Source: Rhynochetos jubatus (lineage: Eukaryota; Chordata; Aves; Eurypygiformes; Rhynochetidae). From it: a stretch of DNA of 64,000 nt. The stretch lies in contig CM050659.1 in NCBI GenBank assembly GCA_027574665.1, positions 16,965,001 to 17,029,000 on the forward strand, written 5' to 3'. The position numbers were made by a program, and so were the translations under genes. Below the pieces are notes generated by a model. The model saw nothing but the letters and a program-made list of their open reading frames with translations, did not search any database and was not told the origin of the DNA. Each line of letters opens with the position of its first letter. Positions within the stretch are counted from its first letter, which is position 1. Shown one piece after another: positions 9,542 through 22,400 of this stretch.

Positions 9542-12500
9542 CAGCTTTCCTAGCCAGAACCCAGGGGGGGCCGTGGCCGGAAACCGCGGTCGGCAACTTC
9601 TAGGGTTAGGGTTAGGGTTAGGGTCCGGAGAACCAGAAAGCCCACAGCTCCAGGGATAATTGGGATTGCAAAGGCCTGCCAAGAGGAGCACGACACTGCA
9701 CAGACATGGCTCCTTCCCCAGCTTTCCTAGCCAGAACCCGGGGGGGGCCGTGGCCGGAAACCGCGGTCGGCAACTTCTAGGGTTAGGGTTAGGGTCCAGA
9801 GAACCAGAAAGCCCACAGCTCCAGGGATAATTGGGATTGCAAAGGCCTGCCAAGAGGAGCACGACACTGCACAGACATGGCTCCTTCCCCAGCTTTCCTA
9901 GCCAGAACCCAGGGGGGGCCGTGGCCGGAAACCGCGGTCGGCAACTTCTAGGGTTAGGGTTAGGGTCCGGAGAACCAGAAAGCCCACAGCTCCAGGGATA
10001 ATTGGGATTGCAAAGGCCTGCCAAGAGGAGCACGACACTGCACAGACATGGCTCCTTCCCCAGATTTCCTAGCCAGAACCCGGGAGGGGCCGTGGCCGGA
10101 AACCGCGGTCGGCAACTTCTAGGGTTAGGGTTAGGGTCCGGAGAACCGGAAAGCCCACAGCTCCAGGGATAATTGGGATTGCAAAGGCCTGCCAAGAGGA
10201 GCACGACACTGCACAGACATGGCTCCTTCCCCTGCTTTCCTAGCCAGAACTCAGGGGGGGCCATAATCAGAAACCGCGGTCGGCAACTTCTAGGGTTAGG
10301 GTTAGGGTCCGGAGAACCAGAAAGCCCACAGCTCCAGGGATAATTGGGATTACAAAGGCCTGCCAAGAGGAGCACGACACTGCACCGACATGGCTCCTTC
10401 CCCAGCTTTCCTAGCCAGAACCCGGGGGGGGCCGTGGCCGGAAACCGCGGTCGGCAACTTCTAGGGTTAGGGTTAGGGTCCGGAGAACCAGAAAGCCCAC
10501 AGCTCCAGGGATAATTGGGATTGCAAAGGCCTGCCAAGAGGAGCACGACACTGCACAGACATGGCTCCTTCCCCAGCTTTCCTAGCCAGAACCCGGGGGG
10601 GGCCGTGGCCGGAAACCGCGGTCGGCAACTTCTAGGGTTAGGGTTAGGGTTAGGGTCCGGAGAACCAGAAAGCCCACAGCTCCAGGGATAATTGGGATTG
10701 TAAAGGCCTGCCAAGAGGAGCTTGACACTGCACAGACATGGCTCCTTCCCCTGCTTTCCTAGCCAGAACTCAGGGGGGGCCATAATCAGAAACCGCGGTC
10801 GGCAACTTCTAGGGTTAGGGTTAGGGTTAGGGTCCGGAGAACCAGAAAGCCCACAGCTCCAGGGATAATTGGGATTGCAAAGGCCTGCCAAGAGGAGCAC
10901 GACACTGCACAGACATGGCTCCTTCCCCAGCTTTCCTAGCCAGAACCCGGGGGGGGCCGTGGCCGGAAACCGCGGTCGGCAACTTCTAGGGTTAGGGTTA
11001 GGGTCCGGAGAACCAGAAAGCCCACAGCTCCAGGGATAATTGGGATTGCAAAGGCCTGCCAAGAGGAGCACGACACTGCACAGACATGGCTCCTTCCCCA
11101 GCTTTCCTAGCCAGAACGCAGGAGGGGCCGTGGCCGGAAACCGCGGTCGGCAACTTCTAGGGTTAGGGTTAGGGTCCGGAGAAGCAGAAAGCCCACAGCT
11201 CCAGGGATAATTGGGATTGCAAAGGCCTGCCAAGAGGAGCACGACACTGCACAGACATGGCTCCTTCCCCTGCTTTCCTAGCCAGAACCCAGGGGGGGCC
11301 GTGGCCGGAAACCGCGGTCGGCAACTTCTAGGGTTAGGGTTAGGGTTAGGGTCCGGAGAACCAGAAAGCCCACAGCTCCAGGGATAATTGGGATTGCAAA
11401 GGCCTGCCAAGAGGAGCACGACACTGCACAGACATGGCTCCTTCCCCAGCTTTCCTAGCCAGAACCCAGGGGGGGCCGTGGCCGGAAACCGCGGTCGGCA
11501 ACTTCTAGGGTTAGGGTTAGGGTTAGGGTCCGGAGAACCAGAAAGCCCACAGCTCCAGGGATAATTGGGATTGCAAAGGCCTGCCAAGAGGAGCACGACA
11601 CTGCACAGACATGGCTCCTTCCCCAGCTTTCCTAGCCAGAACCCGGGGGGGGCCGTGGCCGGAAACCGCGGTCGGCAACTTCTAGGGTTAGGGTTAGGGT
11701 CCAGAGAACCAGAAAGCCCACAGCTCCAGGGATAATTGGGATTGCAAAGGCCTGCCAAGAGGAGCACGACACTGCACAGACATGGCTCCTTCCCCAGCTT
11801 TCCTAGCCAGAACCCAGGGGGGGCCGTGGCCGGAAACCGCGGTCGGCAACTTCTAGGGTTAGGGTTAGGGTCCGGAGAACCAGAAAGCCCACAGCTCCAG
11901 GGATAATTGGGATTGCAAAGGCCTGCCAAGAGGAGCACGACACTGCACAGACATGGCTCCTTCCCCTGCTTTCCTAGCCAGAACCCGGGAGGGGCCGTGG
12001 CCGGAAACCGCGGTCGGCAACTTCTAGGGTTAGGGTTAGGGTCCGGAGAACCAGAAAGCCCACAGCTCCAGGGATAATTGGGATTGCAAAGGCCTGCCAA
12101 GAGGAGCACGACACTGCACAGACATGGCTCCTTCCCCTGCTTTCCTAGCCAGAACTCAGGGGGGGCCATAATCAGAAACCGCGGTCGGCAACTTCTAGGG
12201 TTAGGGTTAGGGTCCGGAGAACCAGAAAGCCCACAGCTCCAGGGATAATTGGGATTACAAAGGCCTGCCAAGAGGAGCACGACACTGCACCGACATGGCT
12301 CCTTCCCCAGCTTTCCTAGCCAGAACCCGGGGGGGGCCGTGGCCGGAAACCGCGGTCGGCAACTTCTAGGGTTAGGGTTAGGGTCCGGAGAACCAGAAAG
12401 CCCACAGCTCCAGGGATAATTGGGATTGCAAAGGCCTGCCAAGAGGAGCACGACACTGCACAGACATGGCTCCTTCCGCAGCTTTCCTAGCCAGAACCCG

Positions 12501-13351
12501 GGGGGGGCCGTGGCCGGAAACCGCGGTCGGCAACTTCTAGGGTTAGGGTTAGGGTTAGGGTCCGGAGAACCAGAAAGCCCACAGCTCCAGGGATAATTGG
12601 GATTGTAAAGGCCTGCCAAGAGGAGCTTGACACTGCACAGACATGGCTCCTTCCCCTGCTTTCCTAGCCAGAACTCAGGGGGGGCCATAATCAGAAACCG
12701 CGGTCGGCAACTTCTAGGGTTAGGGTTAGGGTTAGGGTCCGGAGAACCAGAAAGCCCACAGCTCCAGGGATAATTGGGATTGCAAAGGCCTGCCAAGAGG
12801 AGCACGACACTGCACAGACATGGCTCCTTCCCCAGCTTTCCTAGCCAGAACCCGGGGGGGGCCGTGGCCGGAAACCGCGGTCGGCAACTTCTAGGGTTAG
12901 GGTTAGGGTCCGGAGAACCAGAAAGCCCACAGCTCCAGGGATAATTGGGATTGCAAAGGCCTGCCAAGAGGAGCACGACACTGCACAGACATGGCTCCTT
13001 CCCCAGCTTTCCTAGCCAGAACGCAGGAGGGGCCGTGGCCGGAAACCGCGGTCGGCAACTTCTAGGGTTAGGGTTAGGGTCCGGAGAAGCAGAAAGCCCA
13101 CAGCTCCAGGGATAATTGGGATTGCAAAGGCCTGCCAAGAGGAGCACGACACTGCACAGACATGGCTCCTTCCCCTGCTTTCCTAGCCAGAACCCAGGGG
13201 GGGCCGTGGCCGGAAACCGCGGTCGGCAACTTCTAGGGTTAGGGTTAGGGTTAGGGTCCGGAGAACCAGAAAGCCCACAGCTCCAGGGATAATTGGGATT
13301 GCAAAGGCCTGCCAAGAGGAGCACGACACTGCACAGACATGGCTCCTTCCC
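9542..13351 (+). repeat. 1905-bp (11-monomer) tandem duplication
   Basis: Copy A is about 9542-11446 and copy B about 11447-13351. Rare markers recur exactly 1905 bp apart: GTCCAGAG at 9796 and 11701, TTGTAAAGGCC with GAGCTTGACAC at about 10701 and 12606, and CCGGAGAAGC at 11176 and 13081. CCATAATCAG appears twice in each copy (near 10260 and 10770, then 12165 and 12685). Differences are scattered single bases, for example CCAG/CCTG near the copy ends and CCGCAGC near 12476. Most units are 171 bp, hence 1905 and not 11 x 177. Confidence 0.9.
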
Positions 13352-16300
13352 CTGCTTTCCTAGCCAGAACGCAGGAGGTGCCGTGGCCGGAAACCGCGGT
13401 CGGCAACTTCTAGGGTTAGGGTTAGGGTCCGGAGAACCAGAAAGCCCACAGCTCCAGGGATAATTGAGATTGCAAAGGCCTGCCAAGAGGAGCACGACAC
13501 TGCACAGACATGGCTCCTTCCCCTGCTTTCCTAGCCAGAACCCGGGGGGGGCCGTGGCCGGAAACCGCGGTCGGCAACTTCTAGGGTTAGGGTTAGGGTT
13601 AGGGTCCGGAGAACCAGAAAGCCCACAGCTCCAGGGATAATTGGGATTGCAAAGGCCTGCCAAGAGGAGCACGACACTGCACAGACATGGCTCCTTCCCC
13701 TGCTTTCCTAGACAGAACCCGGGGGGGGCCGTGGCCGGAAACCGCGGTCGGCAACTTCTAGGGTTAGGGTTAGGGTCCGGAGAACCAGAAAGCCCACAGC
13801 TCCAGGGATAATTGGGATTGCAAAGGCCTGCCAAGAGGAGCACGACACTGCACAGACATGGCTCCTTCCCCAGCTTTCCTAGCCAGAACTCAGGTGGGGC
13901 CGTGGCCGGAAACCGCGGTCGGCAACTTCTAGGGTTAGGGTTAGGGTCCGGAGAACCAGAAAGCCCACAGCTCCAGGGATAATTGGGATTGCAAAGGCCT
14001 GCCAAGAGGAGCACGACACTGCACCGACATGGCTCCTTCCCCAGCTTTCCTAGCCAGAACCCAGGGGGGGCCGTGGCCAGAAACCGCGGTCGGCAACTTC
14101 TAGGGTTAGGGTTAGGGTTAGGGTCCGGAGAACCAGAAAGCCCACAGCTCCAGGGATAATTGGGATTGCAAAGGCCTGCCAAGAGGAGCACGACACTGCA
14201 CAGACATGGCTCCTTCCCCAGATTTCCTAGACAGAACCCGGGGGGGGCCGTGGCCGGAAAACGCGGTCGGCAACTTCTAGGGTTAGGGTTAGGGTCCGGA
14301 GAACCAGAAAGCCCACAGCTCCAGGGATAATTGGGATTGCAAAGGCCTGCCAAGAGGAGCACGACACTGCACAGACATGGCTCTTTCCCCTGCTTTCCTA
14401 GCCAGAACACGGGGGGGGCCGTGGCCGGAAACCGCGGTCGGCAACTTCTCGGGTTAGGGTTAGGGTCCGGAGAACCAGAAAGCCCACAGCTCCAGGGATA
14501 ATTGAGATTGCAAAGGCCTGCCAAGAGGAGCACGACACTGCACAGACATGGCTCCTTCCCCTGCTTTCCTAGCCAGAACCCGGGGGGGGCCGTGGCCGGA
14601 AACCGCGGTCGGCAACTTCTAGGGTTAGGGTTAGGGTCCGGAGAACCAGAAAGCCCACAGCTCCAGGGATAATTGGGATTGCAAAGGCCTGCCAAGAGGA
14701 GCACGACACTGCACAGACATGGCTCCTTCCCCAGCTTTCCTAGCCAGAACTCAGGTGGGGCCGTGGCCGGAAACTGCGGTCGGCAACTTCTAGGGTTAGG
14801 GTTAGGGTCCGGAGAACCAGAAAGCCCACAGCTCCAGGGATAATTGGGATTGCAAAGGCCTGCCAAGAGGAGCACGACACTGCACAGACATGGCTCCTTC
14901 CCCTGCTTTCCTACCCAGAACCCGGGGGGGGCCGTGGCCGGAAACCGCGGTCGGCACCTTCTAGGGTTAGGGTTAGGGTCCGGAGAACCAGAAAGCCCAC
15001 AGCTCCAGGGATAATTGGGATTGCAAAGGCCTGCCAAGAGGAGCACGACACTGCACAGACATGGCTCCTTCCCCAGCTTTCCTAGCCAGAACCCGGGGGG
15101 GGCCGTGGCCGGAAACCGCGGTCGGCAACTTCTAGGGTTAGGGTTAGGGTTAGGGTCCGGAGAACCAGAAAGCCCACAGCTCCAGGGATAATTGGGATTG
15201 CAAAGGCCTGCCAAGAGGAGCACGACACTGCACAGACATGGCTCCTTCCCCAGCTTTCCTAGCCAGAACCCGGGAGGGGCCGTGGCCGGAAACCGCGGTC
15301 GGCAACTTCTAGGGTTAGGGTTAGGGTTAGGGTCCGGAGAAGCAGAAAGCCCACAGCTCCAGGGATAATTGGGATTGCAAAGGCCTGCCAAGAGGAGCAC
15401 GACACTGCACAGACATGGCTCCTTCCTCTGCTTTCCTAGACAGAACCCGGGGGGGGCCGTGGCCGGAAACCGCGGTCGGCAACTTCTAGGGTTAGGGTTA
15501 GGGTTAGGGTCCGGAGAAGCAGAAAGCCCACAGCTCCAGGGATAATTGGGATTGCAAAGGCCTGCCAAGAGGAGCACGACACTGCACACACATGGCTCCT
15601 TCCCCAGCTTTCCTAGCCAGAACCCAGGGCAGGCCGTGGCCGGAAACCGCGGTCGGCAACTTCTAGGGTTAGGGTTAGGGTTAGGGTCCGGAGAACCAGA
15701 AAGCCCACAGCTCCAGGGATATTTGGGATTGCAAAGGCCTGCCAAGACGAGCACGACACTGCACAGACATGGCTCCTTCCCCTGCTTTCCTAGCCAGAAC
15801 CCAGGGGGGGCTGTGGCCGGAAACCGCGGTCGGCAACTTCTAGGGTTAGGGTTAGGGTCCGGAGAACCAGAAAGCCCACAGCTCCAGGGATAATTGGGAT
15901 TGCAAAGGCCTGCCAAGAGGAGCACGACACTGCACAGACATGGCTCCTTCCCCAGCTTTCCTAGCCAGAACCCAGGGGTTGCCGTGGCCGGAAACCGCGG
16001 TCGGCAACTTCTAGGGTTAGGGTTAGGGTTAGGGTCCGGAGAACCGGAAAGCCCACAGCTCCAGGGATAATTGGGATTGCAAAGGCCTGCCAAGAGGAGC
16101 ACGACACTGCACCGACATGGCTCCTTCCCCAGCTTTCCTAGCCAGAACCCAGGGGGGGCCATGGCCGGAAACCGCGGTCGGCAACTTCTAGGGTTAGGGT
16201 TAGGGTTAGGGTCCGGAGAACCAGAAAGCCCACAGCTCCAGGGATAATTGGGATTGCAAAGGCCTGCCAAGAGGAGCACGACACTGCACAGACATGGCTC

Positions 16301-16390
16301 CTTCCCCAGCTTTCCTAGCCAGAACCCAGGGGGGGGCCGTGGCCGGAAACCACGGTCGGCAACTTCTAGGGTTAGGGTTAGGGTTAGGGT
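13352..16390 (+). repeat. Main array segment between block duplications
   Basis: About 17-18 canonical monomers, mixed three-tract and four-tract. Variants include GGAGGTGCC (near 13374), TTGAGATTGC (near 13464 and 14502), TCAGGTGGGG (near 13892 and 14751), TTCTCGGG (near 14447) and CAGGGGTTGCC (15973). The paired GAGATTGC and TCAGGTGG markers, both about 1038 and 859 bp apart, suggest a further partial local duplication that I did not resolve fully. There is no gene. Confidence 0.9.
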
Positions 16391-18409
16391 CCGGAGAACC
16401 AGAAAGCCCACAGCTCCAGGGATAATTGGGATTGCAAAGGCCTGCCAAGAGGAGCACGACACTGCACAGACATGGCTCCTTCCCCAGCTTTCCTAGCCAG
16501 AACCCGGGAGGGGCCGTGGCCGGAAACCGCAGTCGGCAACTTCTAGGGTTAGGGTTAGGGTCCGGAGAACCAGAAAGCCCACAGCTCCAGGGATAATTGG
16601 GATTGCAAAGGCCTGCCAAGAGGAGCACGACACTGCACAGACATGGCTCCTTCCCCAGCTTTCCTAGCCAGAACCCAGGGGGGGCCGTGGCCGGAAACCG
16701 CGGTCGGCAACTTCTAGGGTTAGGGTTAGGGTTAGGGTCCGGAGAAGCAGAAAGCCCACAGCTCCAGGGATAATTGGGATTGCAAAGGCCTGCCAAGAGG
16801 AGCACGACACTGCACAGACATGGCTCCTTCCCCTGCTTTCCTAGCCAGAACCCAGGGGGGGCCTTCGCCGGAAACCGCGGTCGGCAACTTCTAGGGTTAG
16901 GGTTAGGGTCCGGAGAACCAGAAAGCCCACAGCTCCAGGGATAATTGGGATTGCAAAGGCCTGCCAAGAGGAGCACGACACTGCACAGACATGGCTCCTT
17001 CCCCTGCTTTCCTAGCCAGAACCCGGGGGGGGCCGTGGCCGGAAACCGCGGTCGGCAACTTCTAGGGTTAGGGTTAGGGTCCGGAGAACCAGAAAGCCCA
17101 CAGCTCCAGGGATAATTGGGATTGCAAAGGCCTGCCAAGAGGAGCACGACACTGCACAGACATGGCTCCTTCCCCAGCTTTCCTAGCCAGAACCCAGGGG
17201 TTGCCGTGGCCGGAAACCGCGGTCGGCAACTTCTAGGGTTAGGGTTAGGGTTAGGGTCCGGAGAACCGGAAAGCCCACAGCTCCAGGGATAATTGGGATT
17301 GCAAAGGCCTGCCAAGAGGAGCACGACACTGCACCGACATGGCTCCTTCCCCAGCTTTCCTAGCCAGAACCCGGGAGGGGCCGTGGCCGGAAACCGCAGT
17401 CGGCAACTTCTAGGGTTAGGGTTAGGGTCCGGAGAACCAGAAAGCCCACAGCTCCAGGGATAATTGGGATTGCAAAGGCCTGCCAAGAGGAGCACGACAC
17501 TGCACAGACATGGCTCCTTCCCCAGCTTTCCTAGCCAGAACCCGGGAGGGGCCGTGGCCGGAAACCGCAGTCGGCAACTTCTAGGGTTAGGGTTAGGGTC
17601 CGGAGAACCAGAAAGCCCACAGCTCCAGGGATAATTGGGATTGCAAAGGCCTGCCAAGAGGAGCACGACACTGCACAGACATGGCTCCTTCCCCAGCTTT
17701 CCTAGCCAGAACCCAGGGGGGGCCGTGGCCGGAAACCGCGGTCGGCAACTTCTAGGGTTAGGGTTAGGGTTAGGGTCCGGAGAAGCAGAAAGCCCACAGC
17801 TCCAGGGATAATTGGGATTGCAAAGGCCTGCCAAGAGGAGCACGACACTGCACAGACATGGCTCCTTCCCCTGCTTTCCTAGCCAGAACCCAGGGGGGGC
17901 CTTCGCCGGAAACCGCGGTCGGCAACTTCTAGGGTTAGGGTTAGGGTCCGGAGAACCAGAAAGCCCACAGCTCCAGGGATAATTGGGATTGCAAAGGCCT
18001 GCCAAGAGGAGCACGACACTGCACAGACATGGCTCCTTCCCCTGCTTTCCTAGCCAGAACCCGGGGGGGGCCGTGGCCGGAAACCGCGGTCGGCAACTTC
18101 TAGGGTTAGGGTTAGGGTCCGGAGAACCAGAAAGCCCACAGCTCCAGGGATAATTGGGATTGCAAAGGCCTGCCAAGAGGAGCACGACACTGCACAGACA
18201 TGGCTCCTTCCCCAGCTTTCCTAGCCAGAACCCAGGGGTTGCCGTGGCCGGAAACCGCGGTCGGCAACTTCTAGGGTTAGGGTTAGGGTTAGGGTCCGGA
18301 GAACCGGAAAGCCCACAGCTCCAGGGATAATTGGGATTGCAAAGGCCTGCCAAGAGGAGCACGACACTGCACCGACATGGCTCCTTCCCCAGCTTTCCTA
18401 GCCAGAACC
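16390..18409 (+). repeat. 1038-bp (6-monomer) tandem duplication
   Basis: Markers repeat at 1038 bp: CCCGGGAGG (16503 and 17541), GGAGAAGCAG (16741 and 17779), GCCTTCGCC (16861 and 17899) and CAGGGGTTGCC (17195 and 18233). 1038 equals 6 x 173, as expected for mixed 171- and 177-bp units. The match fails before about 16380 and after about 17371/18409. A third, partial version of the same marker order (GAAGCAG near 19183, CTTCGCC at 19298) follows to the right. Confidence 0.88.
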
Positions 18410-19429
18410 CAGGGGGGGCCGTGGCCGGAAACCGCGGTCGGCAACTTCTAGGGTTAGGGTTAGGGTTAGGGTCCGGAGAACCAGAAAGCCCACAGCTCCA
18501 GGGATAATTGGGATTGCAAAGGCCTGCCAAGAGGAGCACGACACTGCACAGACATGGCTCCTTCCCCTGCTTTCCTATCCAGAACTCAGGGGGGGCCGTG
18601 GCCGGAAACCGCGGTTGGCAACTTCTAGGGTTAGGGTTAGGGTCCGGAGAACCAGAAAGCCCACAGCTCCAGGGATAATTGGGATTGCAAAGGCCTGCCA
18701 AGAGGAGCACGACACTGCACCGACATGGCTCCTTCCCCAGCTTTCCTAGCCAGAACCCAGGGGGGGGCCGTGGCCGGAAACCACGGTCGGCAACTTCTAG
18801 GGTTAGGGTTAGGGTTAGGGTGCGGAGAACCAGAAAGCCCACAGCTCCAGGGATAATTGGGATTGCAAAGGCCTGCCAAGAGGAGCACGACACTGCACAG
18901 ACATGGCTCCTTCCCCAGCTTTCCTAGCCAGAACCCGGGAGGGACCGTGGCCGGAAACCGCAGTCGGCAACTTCTAGGGTTAGGGTTAGGGTTAGGGTCC
19001 GGAGAACCAGAAAGCCCACAGCTCCAGGGATAATTGGGATTGCAAAGGCCTGCCAAGAGGAGCACGACACTGCACAGACATGGCTCCTTCCCCAGCTTTC
19101 CTAGCCAGAACCCAAGGCGGGCCGTGGCCGGAAACCGCGGTCGGCAACTTCTAGGGTTAGGGTTAGGGTTAGGGTCCGGAGAAGCAGAAAGCCCACAGCT
19201 CCAGGGATAATTGGGATTGCAAAGGCCTGCCAAGAGGAGCACGACACTGCACAGACATGGCTCCTTCCCCTGCTTTCCTAGCCAGAACCCAGGGGGGGCC
19301 TTCGCCGGAAACCGCGGTCGGCAACTTCTAGGGTTAGGGTTAGGGTCCGGAGAACCAGAAAGCCCACAGCTCCAGGGATAATTGGGATTGCAAAGGCCTG
19401 CCAAGAGGAGCACGACACTGCACAGACAT

Positions 19430-22400
19430 GGCTCCTTCCCCTGCTTTCCTAGCCAGAACCCGGGGGGGGCCGTGGCCGGAAACCGCGGTCGGCAACTTCT
19501 AGGGTTAGGGTTAGGGTTAGGGTCCGGAGAACCAGAAAGCCCACAGCTCCAGGGATAATTGGGATTGCAAAGGCCTGCCAAGAGGAGCACGACACTGCAC
19601 CGAAATGGCTCCTTCCCCTGCTTTCCTAGCCAGAACTCAGGGGGGGCCGTGGCCGGAAACTGCGGTCGGCAACTTCTAGGGTTAGGGTTAGGGTTAGGGT
19701 CCGGAGAACCAGAAAGCCCACAGCTCCAGGGATAATTGGGATTGCAAAGGCCTGCCAAGAGGAGCACGACACTGCACAGACATGGCTCCTTCCCCAGCTT
19801 TCCTAGCCAGAACTCAGGGGGGGCCGTGGCCGGAAACCGCGGTCGGCAACTTCTAGGGTTAGGGTTAGGGTTAGGGTCCGGAGAAGCAGAAAGCCCACAG
19901 CTCCAGGGATAATCGGGATTGCAAAGGCCTGCCAAGAGGAGCACGACACTGCACCGACATGGCTCCTTCCCCTGCTTTCCTAGCCAGAACCCAGGGGGGG
20001 CCCTGGCCGGAAACCGCGGTCTGCAACTTCTAGGTTTAGGGTTAGGGTCCGGAGAACCAGAAAGCCCACAGCTCCAGGGATAATTGGGATTGCAAAGGCC
20101 TGCCAAGAGGAGCACGACACTGCACAGACATGGCTCCTTCCGCAGCTTTCCTAGACAGAACCCGGGGGGGGCCGTGGCCGGAAACCGCGGTCGGCAACTT
20201 CTAGGGTTAGGGTTAGGGTTAGGGTCCGGAGAACCAGAAAGCCCACAGCTCCAGGGATAATTGGGATTGCAAAGGCCTGCCAAGAGGAGCACGACACTGC
20301 ACAGACATGGCTCCTTCCCCAGCTTTCCTAGCCAGAACCAAGGGCAGGCCGTGGCCGGAAACCGCGGTCGGCAACTTCTAGGGTTAGGGTTAGGGTTAGG
20401 GTCCGGAGAACCAGAAAGCCCACAGCTCCAGGGATAATTGGGATTGCAAAGGCCTGCCAAGAGGAGCACGACACTGCACAGACATGGCTCCTTCCCCTGC
20501 TTTCCTAGCCAGAACCCGGGAGGGGCCATGGCCGGAAACCGCGGTCGGCAACTTCTAGGGTTAGGGTTAGGGTTAGGGTCCGGAGAACCAGAAAGCCCAC
20601 AGCTCCAGGGATAATTGGGATTGCAAAGGCCTGCCAAGAGAGCACGACACTGCACAGACATGGCTCCTTCCGCAGCTTTCCTAGCCAGAACTCAGGGGGG
20701 GCCGTGGCCGGAAACCGCGGTCGGCAACTTCTAGGGTTAGGGTTAGGGTTAGGGTCCGGAGAACCAGAAAGCCCACAGCTCCAGGGATAATTGGGATTGC
20801 AAAGGCCTGCCAAGAGGAGCACGACACTGCACAGACATGGCTCCTTCCCCTGCTTTCCTAGCCAGAACCCAGGGCAGGCCGTGGCCGGAAACCGCGGTCG
20901 GCAACTTCTAGGGTTAGGGTTAGGGTTAGGGTCCGGAGAACCAGAAAGCCCACAGCTCCAGGGATAATTGGGATTGCAAAGGCCTGCCAAGAGGAGCACG
21001 ACACTGCACAGACATGGCTCCTTCCCCAGCTTTCCTAGCCAGAACCCAGGGGGGGCCGTGGCCGGAAACCGCGGTCGGCAACTTCTAGGGTTAGGGTTAG
21101 GGTTAGGGTCCGGAGAACCAGAAAGCCCACAGCTCCAGGGATAATTGGGATTGCAAAGGCCTGCCAAGAGGAGCACGACACTGCACAGACATGGCTCCTT
21201 CCCCTGCTTTCCTAGCCAGAACCAAGGGGGGGCCGTGGACGGAAACCACGGTCGGCAACTTCTAGGGTTAGGGTTAGGGTCCGGAGAACCAGAAAGCCCA
21301 CAGCTCCAGGGATAATTGGGATTGCAAAGGCCTGCCAAGAGGAGCACGACACTGCACAGACATGGCTCCTTCCCCTGCTTTCCTAGCCAGAACCCAGGGG
21401 GGGCCATGCCCGGAAACCGCGGTCGGCAACTTCTAGGGTTAGGGTTAGGGTTAGGGTCCGGAGAACCAGAAAGCCCACAGCTCCAGGGATAATTGGGATT
21501 GCAAAGGCCTGCCAAGAGGAGCACGACACTGCACAGACATGGCTCCTTCCCCTGCTTTCCTAGCCAGAACCCGGGGGGGGCCGTGGACGGAAACCGCGGT
21601 CGGCAACTTCTAGGGTTAGGGTTAGGGTTAGGGTCCGGAGAACCAGAAAGCCCACAGCTCCAGGGATAATTGGGATTGCAAAGGCCTGCCAAGAGGAGCA
21701 CGACACTGCACAGACATGGCTCCTTCCTCTGCTTTCCTAGCCAGAACCCGGGTGGGGCCGTGGCCGGAAACCGCGGTTGGCAACTTCTAGGGTTAGGGTT
21801 AGGGTTAGGGTCCGGAGAACCAGAAAGCCCACAGCTCCAGGGATAATTGAGATTGCAAAGGCCTGCCAAGAGGAGCACGACACTGCACAGACATGGCTCC
21901 TTCCCCTGCTTTCCTAGCCAGAACCCGGGGGGGGCCGTGGCCGGAAACCGCGGTCGGCAACTTCTAGGGTTAGTTTTAGGGTTAGGGTCCGGAGAACCAG
22001 AAAGCCCACAGCTCCAGGGATAATTGGGATTGCAAAGGCCTGCCAAGAGGAGCACGACACTGCACAGACATGGCTCCTTCCCCAGCTTTCCTAGCCAGAA
22101 CCCGGGAGGGGCCGTGGCCGGAAACCGCAGTCGGCAACTTCTAGGGTTAGGGTTAGGGTTAGGGTCCGGAGAACCAGAAAGCCCACAGCTCCAGGGATAA
22201 TTGGGATTGCAAAGGCCTGCCAAGAGGAGCACGACACTGCACAGACATGGCTCCTTCCCCAGCTTTCCTAGCCAGAACCTAGGGGGGGCCGTGGCCGGAA
22301 ACCGCGGTCGGCAACTTCTAGGGTTAGGGTTAGGGTCCGGAGAACCAGAAAGCCCACAGCTCCAGGGATAATTGGGATTGCAAAGGCCTGCCAAGAGGAG

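Noticed and set aside
8921-16462. 2513-codon minus-strand open frame, with similar frames of 600-1200 codons at 6765-8822, 16206-26995, 27379-35312 and 35697-40095
   Set aside because: All are the same satellite read in the frame that avoids TAA in CCCTAA. They overlap one another in shifted frames wherever a monomer length is not a multiple of three, start and stop within ordinary monomers, and show no domain.
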